This document shows, in pieces, positions 11,871 through 23,765 of a DNA stretch of 64,000 nucleotides. The translations under genes were made by a program, and so were the position numbers. How positions within the stretch are numbered: position 1 is the stretch's first letter; each line of letters starts with the position of its first letter. The notes under the pieces are model-generated. The model saw nothing but the letters and a program-made list of their open reading frames with translations. It was not told where the DNA came from and made no database searches. Origin of the DNA: Motacilla alba alba. Taxonomy: Eukaryota; Chordata; Aves; Passeriformes; Motacillidae. The stretch lies in assembly GCF_015832195.1 (NCBI RefSeq), contig NC_052018.1:113121966-113185965 (forward strand), written 5' to 3'.

Positions 11871-14640
11871 GCTTACAGAAGAGGAAGACTTTTGTGTTAA
11901 TTAATGCTCTTCTGAATATGGTTAATTTTGTGTCCTCGCTCTTTGGGTGCTCCAGGTGAATTTCATGTCATCCAAATCATGCCTTCAGGCACAAATCAGT
12001 GTTGGGAGAAAGGGAGATACTGCAAGAGGCTTTTAACTACTGCACTACACCCACCTCTTCCTTGCAGTCATTAACTGAGTCCTGAGGTGTATTTTTATGA
12101 GTGTTCTTTCTGCTTTTGTGAATGGTATGTATTCAGAGCAGTTGTTATACTTTGAGAACTCTTAAGTCAGTAAGAAGATTTGATTTCAGTTTTAAACGCG
12201 GTATAAAAGTTTTCAAATTAAAATTTTGCTGCCTTTAAATTTAGTTCCTTAACCTTCTATGTCTCCCAGCTGAATCTTCACACATTTCATTGTTATTTAA
12301 TGTCTCTAAAGAGGGTAATTCTTGATTCTCGTCATAGTGAGGATATATGCATGCATGGATTTGCAGCCATATGAATGCTACAATGTCGTGTTTGTTCGGG
12401 TTTGCTGGTTGGGATTGGTGTTGTTTTTCACTCTCTTGGAACTACTAAAAAAATCAATGAAGATTAACCGAGGTCCAAAGAGTGACAGGGGAATATTTTG
12501 TATTTTAGTTTAGTGATCTTAAAAGAACAGGGTTAAGAAAAAAAAACAGATTTTTGAGAGGAGTGTAAGAAATGTGAGAAGAGCTGAAAAGAGCTTTTCT
12601 AAAGGCAGAGAGAATTTTCTTCACCTTCTGCACAGCTGCCAAAGCATAAGGCTTAAAAATGTTGTTTGTTACGATTCCTCCAGCTCCTTGCTGCATGTAC
12701 TCAGGCTGCCTTTCCCTCACACTTCATCTGTCTCTGTTCATCTGTAAACTGAAGTGACCTGTGGGAGCAGAGCTGGGAAGGGACTGGGAAGGTGAGAAAT
12801 AGCACGGAGCTGGAGTGCCCGGGACAGAGTGGCTTGTGGATGAGCTGTGAGCAGTCAGGCGTGTTCTCTGCTGCTGAAAGGCAGGTCATGCAAATGGGAT
12901 GGAGGCTGTAATCCTGGTTCTGTGACAGGGGGTGCTGCTGCCTTCCTGCTCCTGGTCCAGCCCCCTGACTTCAGAGAGGCAGCAGGAGAAGGGCAGAGGG
13001 CTCAGGCTGACGGCAGGCTTTGAGAAATGCACGTTGCAGCCCCCGCTGAGGAGCTCCTGTTGAATGTGTGAGCGATGAGGCAGGGGCTTCATCGGACCGT
13101 GTGAGTACCCAGAGGGAGCAGAGGAGCACAGAGCTGTGCTTCTGGGGCTGCCCGAGGAGCTCAGCCGGACTGACCAGGTGCATGTGTGTGCTGCTAGGGT
13201 GGGCAGCGTTTCTGGGAGTGCAGCGTGTGCTCAAGAGCTCTTCACAGCCAGGCTGCACAGTGCTAGCTGTGGAAGCAGCATTAATGCGCCTTACAGTGCT
13301 TTAGAGCACTCGCAGGACTTCGAAATCTGGGTTTGTGTGGGGTTCAGCACCAGTACGAAAGGGGAGAAAGCCATTTCTACAGGCTTGGGACTGTGAAGGA
13401 ATGTTCTTCACAGCCTTAGAAGTGGCACCACATTTCTGGTGTTTTAGCACAGAATGTGTCAGCTTTTCCCAGAAGGATGGGAGCATTTATTGCTGCATGA
13501 GCTACCTGTGGTATTTGAAGACCCTTTTGATAATAGAAGACACCTAAATAGATAGGGGAACAGCCACCATGCCATACAAATAGTGGTTGTCACTTCAGGC
13601 GTGTCTGTTTAAGGTGTCCTTTTCCCCAGGAACAACCACTAAGTTGCAGTTTGATGTGGTTATTCTGAGCTGCTGCGTGAAGTCCATGAAGTCCATGAGC
13701 TGCAAACGACACGGCCCCATCGTGCTGCTGCTGTCCTGGTATCCAGCTTCCCTCATGTAATCAGGGAAAAGCAGCTCTAGGCTGAGCTGAAATGGAAGAG
13801 ACACGAGAATTATATGTCATTTCCAAAAAAAGAAAAAAATAATTTGGCACTTTCCTTGAAAGGATCTCAAACCATCTCCTAATCCTCATGAATAAGATGC
13901 TGTTCCTTGTTTACAGTGGCAAGGGCCAAATGCACAGGACTGGCTAAAAGAAAAGGGGGCTTTTGATAAGATATTGTATGTAGATTATCTATTTTTTTCA
14001 AAGCATCTCTTCAGTAGGAGAAAAAAAGGTACAGATGAATAGTTTAAATATAATTTAGTCCTTTTTTAAAGATTAGAGAATATAGATCTATTATTTTGTA
14101 TTCTCATCCTGTTTTCAATGAAAATGAACACTTAATGGTATATAACTTTCAAATTCTATTTTTGATTCCTGTATCAATGACCAAAAAGGGGCAGGAGATG
14201 GGTTAATATGAAAATGTACTTTGCAAGTTTTAAGTAGTAGGGTTTTTTTCAGTAGAAAATTGCCACAATGACTGTTCTTAAGGCAAATGTTGGACAGAGT
14301 CTTTTAACAGTTCTTTTGTTCACATTCTTTTCTTGTTAGAAGATGTTTCATGTGAATGAAAACAAGATAGACAAGGGGCATACTACAAAGTTCTTCAGCT
14401 CTTCTGACCACTTGTGCTCATTCTGGGTTTAAAATTCAGTCAGAGAAGGCATCTGTGTGCAAGGATTGCCCAGGCTGTCATGCTCTCTCTGGAGTTTCAT
14501 GTGACTCTGTTCTTCTCACTTGGACAAATGTTCCGAGGTCTTGTGCCTGTGCTGCAGCAGATGCAGGGCTGGTCACCCTTAACCTGTGTTGTGCCTCTGG
14601 GGACAGTCAGGAGTGGCTGAGCATCCCCAGCGGTCACCGC
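11871..14640. other. Non-coding DNA, nothing recognised
   Basis: Mostly AT-rich sequence with a more GC-rich patch at about 12750-13310. I see no exon, RNA gene or dated repeat. Confidence 0.55.
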
Positions 14641-15076
14641 AGGGACAGCAGGACAGGCTGGGCTCACTGGAGTGGCCCTGTCTGGCTGTCACCCTCCATG
14701 AGCAGCACAGGCTGGGGTCAGTGGCGTGGGATGAGCAGGACAGGGTGAGCTCAGTGGGGTGACAGTGTCCTGTCACCCTCCGTGAGCAGGACAGGGTGAG
14801 CTCAGTGGGGTGACAGTGTCCTGTCACCCTCCGTGAGCAGGACAGGGTGAGCTCAGTGGGGTGACAGTGTCCTGTCACCCTCCGTGAGCAGGACAGGGTG
14901 AGCTCAGTGGGGTGACAGTGTCCTGTCACCCTCCGTGAGCAGGACAGGGTGAGCTCAGTGGGGTGACAGTGTCCTGTCACCCTCCGTGAGCAGGACAGGG
15001 TGAGCTCAGTGGGGTGACAGTGTCCTGTCACCCTCCGTGAGCAGGACAGGGTGAGCTCAGTGGGGTGACAGTGTCC
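14641..15076. repeat. 51-bp minisatellite, about 7 units
   Basis: Six nearly identical 51-bp units begin at the phrase TGTCCTGTCACCCTCCGTGA (about 14767, 14818, 14869, 14920, 14971 and 15022). A diverged copy lies upstream and a partial one downstream. Because 51 is a multiple of 3, the - strand stays open for about 210 codons, repeating a 17-residue TGHCHPTELTLSCSRRV. That frame is a by-product of the repeat and not a gene. Confidence 0.95.
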
Positions 15077-15959
15077 TGGTTGCCAGGCCTTGCTGCTGCC
15101 AAGGGCATTCCCAGTCTCTCTGCTCCAGTGCATCCAGGGGTGATCAGGATGCTGAGTGTCCTGGATGGCATTAGGAACAGGAGCAACCACTTCAGATGAA
15201 AAGAACTTCAATTAAATTACAGAGTATTTAGTTGGGGTGTTTTCTGCCCCTCTTTCTGCCCCTTGGAAGGCATTGCAAAGGTTACTGGATAATTTGCTGT
15301 CTTTATTGTAATGTCCATGCAATATGACTTCTGGGTTTTATTCTAAATTAACAATTTAGTTCACATTTGTTCTCTTGCAGAAGTGCACAATACAACTACC
15401 TAGCTTTATTTAATGGCCTCTATCTCTAAACAGTATTTTTCCCTATGAATTTTGACACGTATATTATTCACATCTTGAGTTATGGATAAAATATGCCTGA
15501 AAATACCCAGGAATTTATTTAACGTGAATGAAATTTGAAACAGAAAAATGTATTTTGCCTCTGTAGCAAAGTTGTTTAGGATGACAAGAAAAAAATGCAA
15601 TCTGTCTCTGTAGCATCTAATGCTTTCCAATAAAATAAGAAGCATTTGTCTGCATTACAGGTTGTGGTATTTGGTCACCTAGATCTAGGTTAATCCCAGC
15701 CTCATTGTACTCTAGAAGTTACAGTGCAAGTGGTTTTCAAATAATTAAGTTCATACACACATTTTACAAGTATTTTCCATTTTAAAGATATGAAACAAAA
15801 CTACTCTTAGGAGGAAAGCCCCTCATTTGGAAATGCACTGTGACTTTTTAGCACTTCTGTATGAAAGGAAAAGCTAAAAGTCACTTTTTTCCTGCTTGGC
15901 CTTTGAAATACTCCTTTTGAAGGACAGTAATTGAACTGTGCTTTTCCATTCCATTTCAG
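15077..15959. other. Non-coding DNA before the start-codon exon
   Basis: AT-rich sequence ending in the exon 1 acceptor. A perfect 14-bp palindrome, ACCTAGATCTAGGT, lies at 15677-15690. No promoter signature is seen, so transcription most likely starts further upstream. Confidence 0.6.
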
Positions 15960-15976
15960 GTTTTTCTTCTGTAATC

Positions 15977-16060
15977 ATGGCAAAACCTTATGAATTTAAC
16001 TGGCAGAAGCCAGTTCCCTCTTTTATGCAAGATGGAGCTGTGTTTGATAGATACGAAGAG
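15977..16060 (+). CDS. PLCB4: PLCB4 coding exon 1 (start codon, residues 1-28)
   Basis: The acceptor TTTCAG ends at 15959, leaving 17 nt of 5' UTR before the ATG. The start context has A at -3 and G at +4, a good Kozak match. The exon encodes [18 protein letters not shown] and the first turn of the PH domain, and ends with GAA GAG before the donor GTAAGA (phase 0). The start is chosen because the family protein begins [11 protein letters not shown]. No upstream ATG lies within the exon. Confidence 0.97.
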
Positions 16061-18155
16061 GTAAGACCCAGTTGCCTTTCATTTGCTATTCTCTTTTAAA
16101 TATGCAGAAGTGCCAGAATATTTCATGTTTTGCTTTCATTGTACACAAAGAAACTTTAATTTTTTCTGGTAATACCCTCCGTGGGGAGGCAATACCAACA
16201 GACTTTATTGCTTCATAGGGTTTTTTTTTTTGCTTTTAAAAGAAATAGCTTTAAAATATGTTTAATCCCTCTGATTTGACATAAGCCCTGAAGAAGAGAA
16301 AGGGAGAATTGGATGAAAATATCTGTAACGTGTATAAAACTCTCATCTTTGCAGATTCATAAAGCACATTATTAAACAAAGTGAATTCTTCAATTTTTTT
16401 GGTTCTAGGTATCAAATGGAGGGAGGGAGAATAATACTTTTTTTGGATATATAAACTGAGGACCAGCCTATTACAGGGAAAGTCAGAGAACACAGAACAT
16501 TCATTTTCTGATTCAAATGCATCATTTGAGAACTGGAGTGGTTTTATCTACTTTAGAAAATCAATCTGCACTCTATCTGAAATATGATTACTATGATCCT
16601 GCTTTCAGCTGTGCTTTAATCCACCTTTATTAAAGGAATGCAAAACAGGACATTTTACACAGGCAGCTGAAATACAGTGCTGAGAAGTTTACCCTATACT
16701 CAGCATTGATGTGCTGGTAAGAATAATCTTATCAGGGTCTGGTTTTAATCTGGTTTGAACAGGAGATCTCTGTAAGTTGAAGGTAAGTGCCTTCAGGGAT
16801 ATTGGTATTTTCTTATCTTTTGAAATGTAAGTAAAAGGTATTTTTTTATCACCAGGCCTGCCAAGATAGGGATAGTTGGTTTACCCTGTGTTTCCAGATT
16901 TGGGGCCAGATAAATGAAGTAGATAGTGGTGAGATGGAGGAAAAGCCCTCTTTTCCTGCAGCACACCCTGCTGCAGACACAGCCTGTGAGGGGCACAGCC
17001 CGTGGGCATCCTCTCACCCTTCTCCAAGGAGCAGAGAGTGGGCAGCCTCAGCAGAGAGTTCCAGGTGCTCCAGGTTGGGTGGGATTCGGGGACACTGCTG
17101 GGCACTGGTGTCCCCACTGGGATGTGGTGGCAGGGACAGGGCCAGGCACAGCCGTTCTGCTCTCAGCAGGCTCCTGTGGGACACTGACAGCCCTGGGCAC
17201 ACGTGGGGCAGCAGCTGGCACCAAGCTCGGGCTCCTTGCAGCTGGGTTTGCTGCCCCCAAACCCCCCGAAAGGGGCTCCTGCTTCCCCCCTGGAGCAGAA
17301 CGTTGTTTGACCATCCTGTGAGCCCCTCCTGCTCCAAGCTGCTGCAGTTTGTTCCAGGTTTTCTGTGGCACGCTTGGGAGCCTGCTTTGTTTCCTCACAG
17401 AGGACTCTTCCCACAAATTCTCCTTGCTATTCAATTAAGGAAGTCAGGAAGTTCTGGAATCTCTTTTTCTTGAAGAGGTGATTGATTCTGCACATCCTTT
17501 TCCTGCATTTCAGCTTAATTTATGATGCTCTAATTGGGGCTGGAGGTGTGTGGAGGGAATCTCTTTAAATTCAGCTCATCTGATTTTTTGCCTTGCCCAG
17601 TCTCTCTGGAATGCCATTCTTTCCTGATTTCTTCTGCAAATCAATATCCTTCAATCTCAGCTTGTCACTCACTCTGGCTGCGAAGCACTCACAGCATGTA
17701 CACTGCCACAGTGCAACAGAAAAGTGCTTCCCAAATTCTGCACCTTAGAAGGAAATGTGGCCATTTGATCCTGAAGCTGGCGTTGGCAAATTATATATTT
17801 TTTACCTTAAAGCGTTTAATTTTCAATACATTTTTTGAAGTTCTGTTTCATTAAGATTGTTTATTAGGTAAGAATCATTGCTTCTGTTAAATAAAACATC
17901 TTCATTTAGTTGCAATGAGGTAGGAAAATATTAATGATGTTGCATTCCAGTGTCTCAAGTGTCAACAGTAAGACAAATCATTGAAAGTGATCTCTTTTTT
18001 AAAAGCCTGCCTCCCTTGTTTCTGTTTTGTTGGGAACAGCAAATTCTGCAGGAGGGTCTTTGGGAAGAAACAGAACAATCCTTTATTTTTGTATGATAAA
18101 TAATTGATATTTGGCAAGCTGACTAAAATAATGGTCTGTATTTTCTTTTCTATAG
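16061..18155 (+). other. PLCB4 intron 1
   Basis: GT-AG intron of 2.1 kb. A GC-rich patch at about 16930-17340 produces long open frames on both strands but no protein-like sequence. No repeat family is recognised. Confidence 0.8.
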
Positions 18156-18236
18156 GAGTCTTTTGTCTTTGAAAGCAACTGTCTCTTCCAAGTGGATGAA
18201 TTTGGTTTTTTTCTGAGCTGGAAAAGTGAAGGAAAG
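18156..18236 (+). CDS. PLCB4: PLCB4 coding exon 2 (residues 29-55)
   Basis: This 81-nt exon is phase 0 on both sides, with acceptor TATAG and donor GTATAT. It encodes the start of the PH domain, including [15 protein letters not shown], the first beta strands of the fold. In PLC-beta enzymes this PH domain binds small GTPases and G beta-gamma rather than acting as a strong lipid anchor. Confidence 0.96.
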
Positions 18237-18536
18237 GTATATTGCAATTATGTCAGGAGTGTATGTTATATGTTGTTGCACTTGATTTATATTCTGGTTT
18301 TTAGAAATCTAAAATACTGTGTTAGTTTATTTACAAAACTAGTCTTCATCCTATTCTTTTAGGATTGATGGAAGTGAACAATTTAACAGGGAATCAACTG
18401 ATATTAAAGGGAAATATACTGCTTAGTGTTTATTAACAGAGTTTGCCAATAAAATTCACTGTTTATTTTTGCTGAAATTCCCAGTGGAAGCATGTTTCAG
18501 CAGACCTCTGAACTTGTACTGTTTTTGTCCTTTCAG
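18237..18536 (+). other. PLCB4 intron 2
   Basis: A 300-bp GT-AG intron, the shortest in the window; nothing else is seen in it. Confidence 0.85.
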
Positions 18537-18596
18537 GAGGGACAGGTATTAGAATGCTCCCTGATCAACAGTGTTCGTTTTGGAGCTGTACCAAAG
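18537..18596 (+). CDS. PLCB4: PLCB4 coding exon 3 (residues 56-75)
   Basis: A 60-nt exon, phase 0 on both sides, acceptor TTTCAG and donor GTACTT. It encodes EGQVLECSLINSVRFGAVPK of the PH domain. It sits only 300 bp after exon 2. Confidence 0.96.
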
Positions 18597-19759
18597 GTAC
18601 TTTATCTTTTATACTTCCATTTCAACAAGAATATTTAAGCTGAAGGTGAAATGCTGGATGGCATTCATTTCTTTCAATAATACCAGTAACACAGCTTTTA
18701 CTTTGCAACCGTAGCCTGAAATTTGAAGTTTTGCAGTGATTTGTTGTGATTGCAGTGGGCAGGGTCAGTCATCTGGCCTTTCTGATGTACTGCAGGATTC
18801 AGGATGCACTGAAAGCTGAACAGACATTAAGAGCCCATATTGGGAGGTTTTAATTATCTTGTGGCAGTTTATTGTGATACTTGCTGAGGGATCTGAAAAA
18901 AAAAGCTTCATTTTCCATTTGTTTCGTTCCGATCTGTTTGAATTTATTTTATCTTCTCTCTCCACTGGCATGAACTGTAGAAAGATTTGTTTGCATCCCT
19001 CTTTCTGCATTTAGGTGGTCAGCGAGGGAGCTGGTCACAGCCTGCCTTTTCAAAGTGCAGAAGTACTAGCTAGGAGTTCTGGAGAGCCCCGGGCCTTTGG
19101 AATGTCTGCAGGGTTTTCTGCACTGAGTTGGGGCTCTCCTTCCAGCAGGCCTTCAGTTTAGGAGATCTGTTGTGAGCCCCGCATTTCCACTTTCACATGT
19201 GAAGAGGTTTTGTGTTGGTGACTCTTAGAAATCCTCTTGGGTGTCCGCAGGCCCAGGTCTCTGCCCCACAGAGAAGGGGAAGAGATGTGGTGATGCAGAC
19301 AGCCCCATCCTCCCCGTGCTCACAGCACAGCAGTGTGCTTCAGCCTTCAGCTCTGCCTTTAAAAAGCGCGCCCACGAAACCTCCAGCAGCAGGGACAGCA
19401 GCTCGTGTGCCACGTCTGAGCAACAGCCCAGGAGTCACAGAGATCGTGACTCTCAGCAGCTATGGACTTAACTAGATTGGAATAATTAGCTTTGAGATTA
19501 GTGCTGATCCTCTGTCTCCAGTCCTTGGAGGGATTAATTTTTCTTCTTCGTGATGAAAAGATGAGTTCTCACAATCCTGTTCGTAACTGTTAGATTGCAT
19601 TGTTTTTTCAGGTTTGCACACAGTGTTTCTGAGTGAAAACACTCACTGGTGAAGGTTTAAAGGTGTAAATGTATAAGGAGGTGAAAATGAATATTTACTA
19701 TAGTGCCTTGCATAGCAGAAGTGTTGCAAATGTAACAAGTTCTGTATTCTGTTTCACAG
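18597..19759 (+). other. PLCB4 intron 3
   Basis: GT-AG intron of 1.2 kb; nothing else is seen in it. Confidence 0.8.
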
Positions 19760-19903
19760 GATCCCAAAATACTAACTGCACTCGAGGCTGTCGGAAAATC
19801 AGAAAACGAGTTGGAAGGACGGATAGTGTGCGTGTGCAGCGGCACAGATCTGGTGAACATCAGCTTCACTTTCATGGTAGCAGAAACCACAGAAATAGCC
19901 AAG
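19760..19903 (+). CDS. PLCB4: PLCB4 coding exon 4 (residues 76-123)
   Basis: A 144-nt exon, phase 0, acceptor TTTCACAG and donor GTATTT. It encodes the second half of the PH domain, with recognisable stretches [13 protein letters not shown] and [17 protein letters not shown]. The next intron, 9.5 kb, is the longest in the window. Confidence 0.96.
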
Positions 19904-22900
19904 GTATTTCACAATTAAACAGTGATGGGAGTTGAAAGGAGAGCTCATCAGCAGTGCTCAATTGTTTTTCCTAAGCCTGCCTGCGTGGCTGACTGCAATG
20001 CCTGGGTTAGTGTCTGCTGCCCCACTCTTCCAGAGGACAGCAGACATCCGTGTGGAGCAGGTCTGTGTGCAGTGCTGAGGGAAACAGTGATTCTGTCAGC
20101 CTGTGCTTGCTCAGGGGTTTACCAAAGACACTGAGACCGTTGTGTGTAGCACAGGGCATTCCCTGAGCTGCCCAGAGCCTCTGTGTGGGGCTGCCTCAGC
20201 AGACGAGCTGGTGCTGCTGGGTCTGTGACAGGGATGCTGAAGGGAAGTGCAATCGCTGCCATTTTCCTGGTGGGTGGTGCTCAGCTCTTCAAAGTTCTGT
20301 TCTGATAACCCAATTGTATCGTGTGGTTCGAATATTTGAAAAACAAAAGCAGGAAGGGAAACTCTCAGCAGTTACGGGGATCCCAGTGCGGCCAGGCTGT
20401 TTTCTGCTTCCCTTTGGCACGGAGCAGCCCTCAAACAGTGGTGCTTTTTGGCACATATCCTTCCTGAGAGCTGGAGCCTGCAGCTCTCATGCAAGTCCTG
20501 GCCTCCACCTGCCCCGGCACTCAGCTGTGAGCTGCTCTGAGAAACCTGCTCAGAGTGCTGATGCTACACTGCTAGCTGAGAGCCAGGCGTTCTTGGGGCT
20601 TTAAAACACTCTGCTTTTCTTCTCTGTCTGAAAGTATTTAGGGTATTTAGGATTATAATCTGTTCTGCCTGCGAGATAAATACTAAATAGTGATCAGTAT
20701 CACACACCTGGTAAATCCCCTCCTTTAAAACTGTTTGCTGAATGCAACAGCACTAAATCCCTTGCCAGAGCTGGTTTATTTTTCATAGCTTTGGATCCAT
20801 ACCTTTGGAAGCACTGGCAATGCTGAGTAAACTCCTTTATAGGAGAAACACTCGTATAACTTACATGGGTACACTAAATTGATTTTACCGTGTGTATTTT
20901 CAGCAGGCTTTAAGGGACATAATGTGTCAGAGTTATGTTTTGAAAGCATTTGAAAAAAGAAGCAAAGCAAAGGAGATATTGGCAGCATTCACTTTCATAC
21001 TCAACCCAGCAGCATCTCTGATTTATTCTGAAAGCAGCTGCAGTTGAGTTTCTCAGCCACCTTAGATCTCAATAACCTGTATTAGACTAATTGGTTTGTG
21101 AGAATGTTGGCCCATTACAGAGGCTGTCACAAGAGATGAGCTAATTATGCTGTGGAGAAGATCTAGTGCTCATTAACAGCCTTACAGAAATGGTGTGTCA
21201 TGCTGCAGTGGGCAGGCTCTGAGCAGCCCATGGAAGTCAGAGGAGCCTTTCCACCAAAATACATATCCAGAGCTGTCAGCAGTGATGATCCACCTCATCT
21301 GGTCTGATGTGTTTGAGGCGTGAGGGAGAGCAGAGAGCAGATCAAGCCAAAAAAATCAATGCAGAGCTTTCGAAGTTGCCTTCGCCGGGCAATTTGGCCT
21401 GTACTGTGTTGACCTTTGGTATATGGTAAATACATCAATTTGCTACTGCAATTCTGTGCTAAAATGGAATTTTCTAGGAGTTATCTGCACATAGAAGTGC
21501 TCCTGCTTAATTCTTCCTTTGTGTTCAGGAGAAAACCTCTTTCCTGTGGGACACAGTAAATCCCCTCCAGAAGAAGCAAGCCTTTGCATGGCATTAAGTA
21601 GCTGTGCAGCTGCTAACTGCAGCTTAAAATAGGCCTCCAATTAATCCAGGTTCAAAGCCCCTCCTTTGAAATGACAGAGGCAAGAGTTTGGAGGGGAAGG
21701 GGCAATGACTGAAGCATAAGCTGCCCGGATATGTGTGAGGTTGTAAATGTGTGTAAGAAACCTGTGGTTTCTGCTGTCCCCCATTGCTGTGAGGAACAGA
21801 GCCTTGGTCTGTACCTGATTGGGATCCTTTAAAATGAGGGAATTGAGTGGCAGATCCAAGTACAAAAGCTCAGAGCCTTCCTGCCCAGAAAGGCTTCTGT
21901 AGGTGATAATTTACAATTGGAAAAGAAGCAGTTGTTACCCACCGAAGGCTGGGTTAGAATGGGACTGGCTAACCCTGACACAGGAAATCGGTGGAAGTTC
22001 CTGGTGTTTTCAGCCTGTCTGTGCCAGGAGTGGTACCGTGGGAAGCAGGTTCTGCCAGGTCCCTGGCACAGGGGGCAGGCCCTGGGGGTGCCCCAGCTGT
22101 GGCAATGGGCTGGTGCCTGCTGTGGGCAGTGCTGGACCCTCCCTCCGGGCCCATCCCAGGCTGGCTGTTGTCACCTGTCCTCACCTGTGCCCCTGGTGCT
22201 CAGCAGGGCTGGCCAAGGCGTTGCTGGCCTCCAAGTATAGCTACTCCAGCAACAAGAGTGTGTTTATTGTCTCTCCACTTGTCTCCAAGCTCCAGCTCTG
22301 CTATTTACATTCTGTCTACTTAAATTTTATTGGTGTTTTCAGCTGAGAAATTGGTTTTCATTTCCACTCTTAAAACAGCCACAAAATTGGGTGTACTCTG
22401 TCTCTGATTGCATGCAGCTGTCATGGTCCACTCCTAAAACAGCTCCACTGTGGTAGTAGAGAGTGACTGTAAAAGGTGGAATTTAAAACCTGATGTTTGG
22501 AATCCTGATTAAATCAGGTTGTATAAATTATCCTGAGCTAAAATTAACACACGCACATGCACACACATATATTAGAGATGAGAGCGTATGTGTGTATTTT
22601 TCTTTTTTACTTCCCAGATGGACTTTCTGTGCCCCAGTAATTGGATAATCTGTTTTCCTCAGTCTAGGACAGTTGAAAAGGCCAGTGAGTATTTGGGGGT
22701 GAATTTCCTTGGGGCAGAAGTGATCTAGGGCTGGGGTGAGTCCTCAGCCTTTGGCACATGGGCTGCCTATCCAACGCTGGCATTAGTCCAGTAAAGCTCT
22801 TGTACTTCAGCCACCCAAAATCTGGACTTCTTGTCTTCTTTGCTCACCCACTCTGGCAGTGCTCTAAGGAGTTCAGCTAAAAGGTTAGCCTAAGTCAGCT

Positions 22901-23641
22901 TCTTTAACATTTCCTAGTATTAGTGCATATCAGGGGTAAATCTGCCCTGGTGGTTCTTCTTTCCCAGCTCCAGCTGTTTCCTTGGAAAGGACCATCTCTC
23001 CACCTCAGAGATTTTGCCCTTCTGCTTGAAAGTACTGTTCCCCATGCCCTGCTGCAGAGGAGTTCAGTGAACACTCCTAACCCAATTCAAGGAAGAGCCG
23101 TAATGTTAAAGTCATGGTTAGAGGCAAAGCTCCCAGCAGCGTTAGAGACAATCAGGCTTTGGGAAGGGCTGATGCATTCCTCTGGCACGGTGTCCAGGAT
23201 GGGAGCAGCCATGGGAGACAGGGTGGGAAGGAGAGTGCAGCAACCCTTTACACCGGTTTTACACCTTGTGTTGGATTTGATAGAAAATAGATGTGTTCTA
23301 CCTGTGTGTCACTGAGACAGTGATTCACACTTTGGTGGCCTAACCTGTGAGGCACCAGAACGAACAGAATGGACTAAAATGCTTCATTACTCACACACTC
23401 AAACAACATACAGGTAAGTGCAGGCTTTGTCACACAGCTAACAATATTCACGGCATGGAAGTCAATGCAGTTGAAAACATCTCATTTTGACATTCTTGAA
23501 CTTCTCAGCTTCTCAGTTGGGATGAGAAATTTTTTTTTTTTTCAGTTTAAAATGGTTCTGGCAAAACGAAGCACTTCAGGTTGATTGCTTTTGTTGGTGT
23601 TTCTACTAATCAAACTCCGTGATTTACAAAAAAAATCTGTT

Positions 23642-23765
23642 TCACAGAATCATAGAACAGTTTGGGTTGGAAGGGACCTTAAAGACCATCCAGTTCCAAC
23701 TCCCCTGCCATGGGCAAGGACACCATCCATGAGACCAGGTTGCCCATCCAGCCCAGTCTGATTGT
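23642..23765 (-). mobile_element. CR1 LINE 3' end (antisense)
   Basis: Read on the - strand, the piece ends with GGTTGGAACTGGATGGTCTT, then a CCTTCCAACCCAAA block and the octamer tail ATTCTGTG. This is the hallmark 3' end of avian CR1 non-LTR retrotransposons. It is severely 5' truncated, as most CR1 copies are. Confidence 0.9.

Noticed and set aside
12888..12895. Octamer ATGCAAAT as a POU-factor site
   Set aside because: An 8-bp match is expected by chance in 64 kb, and nothing around it suggests a promoter.
14579..15211. 210-codon - strand open frame with 17-residue repeats
   Set aside because: It is produced by the 51-bp minisatellite, whose unit is a multiple of three and lacks stops on that strand.
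16934..17473. 179-codon + strand open frame in intron 1
   Set aside because: Matches a GC-rich patch with several overlapping frames; the sequence is not protein-like and lies inside a well-defined intron.
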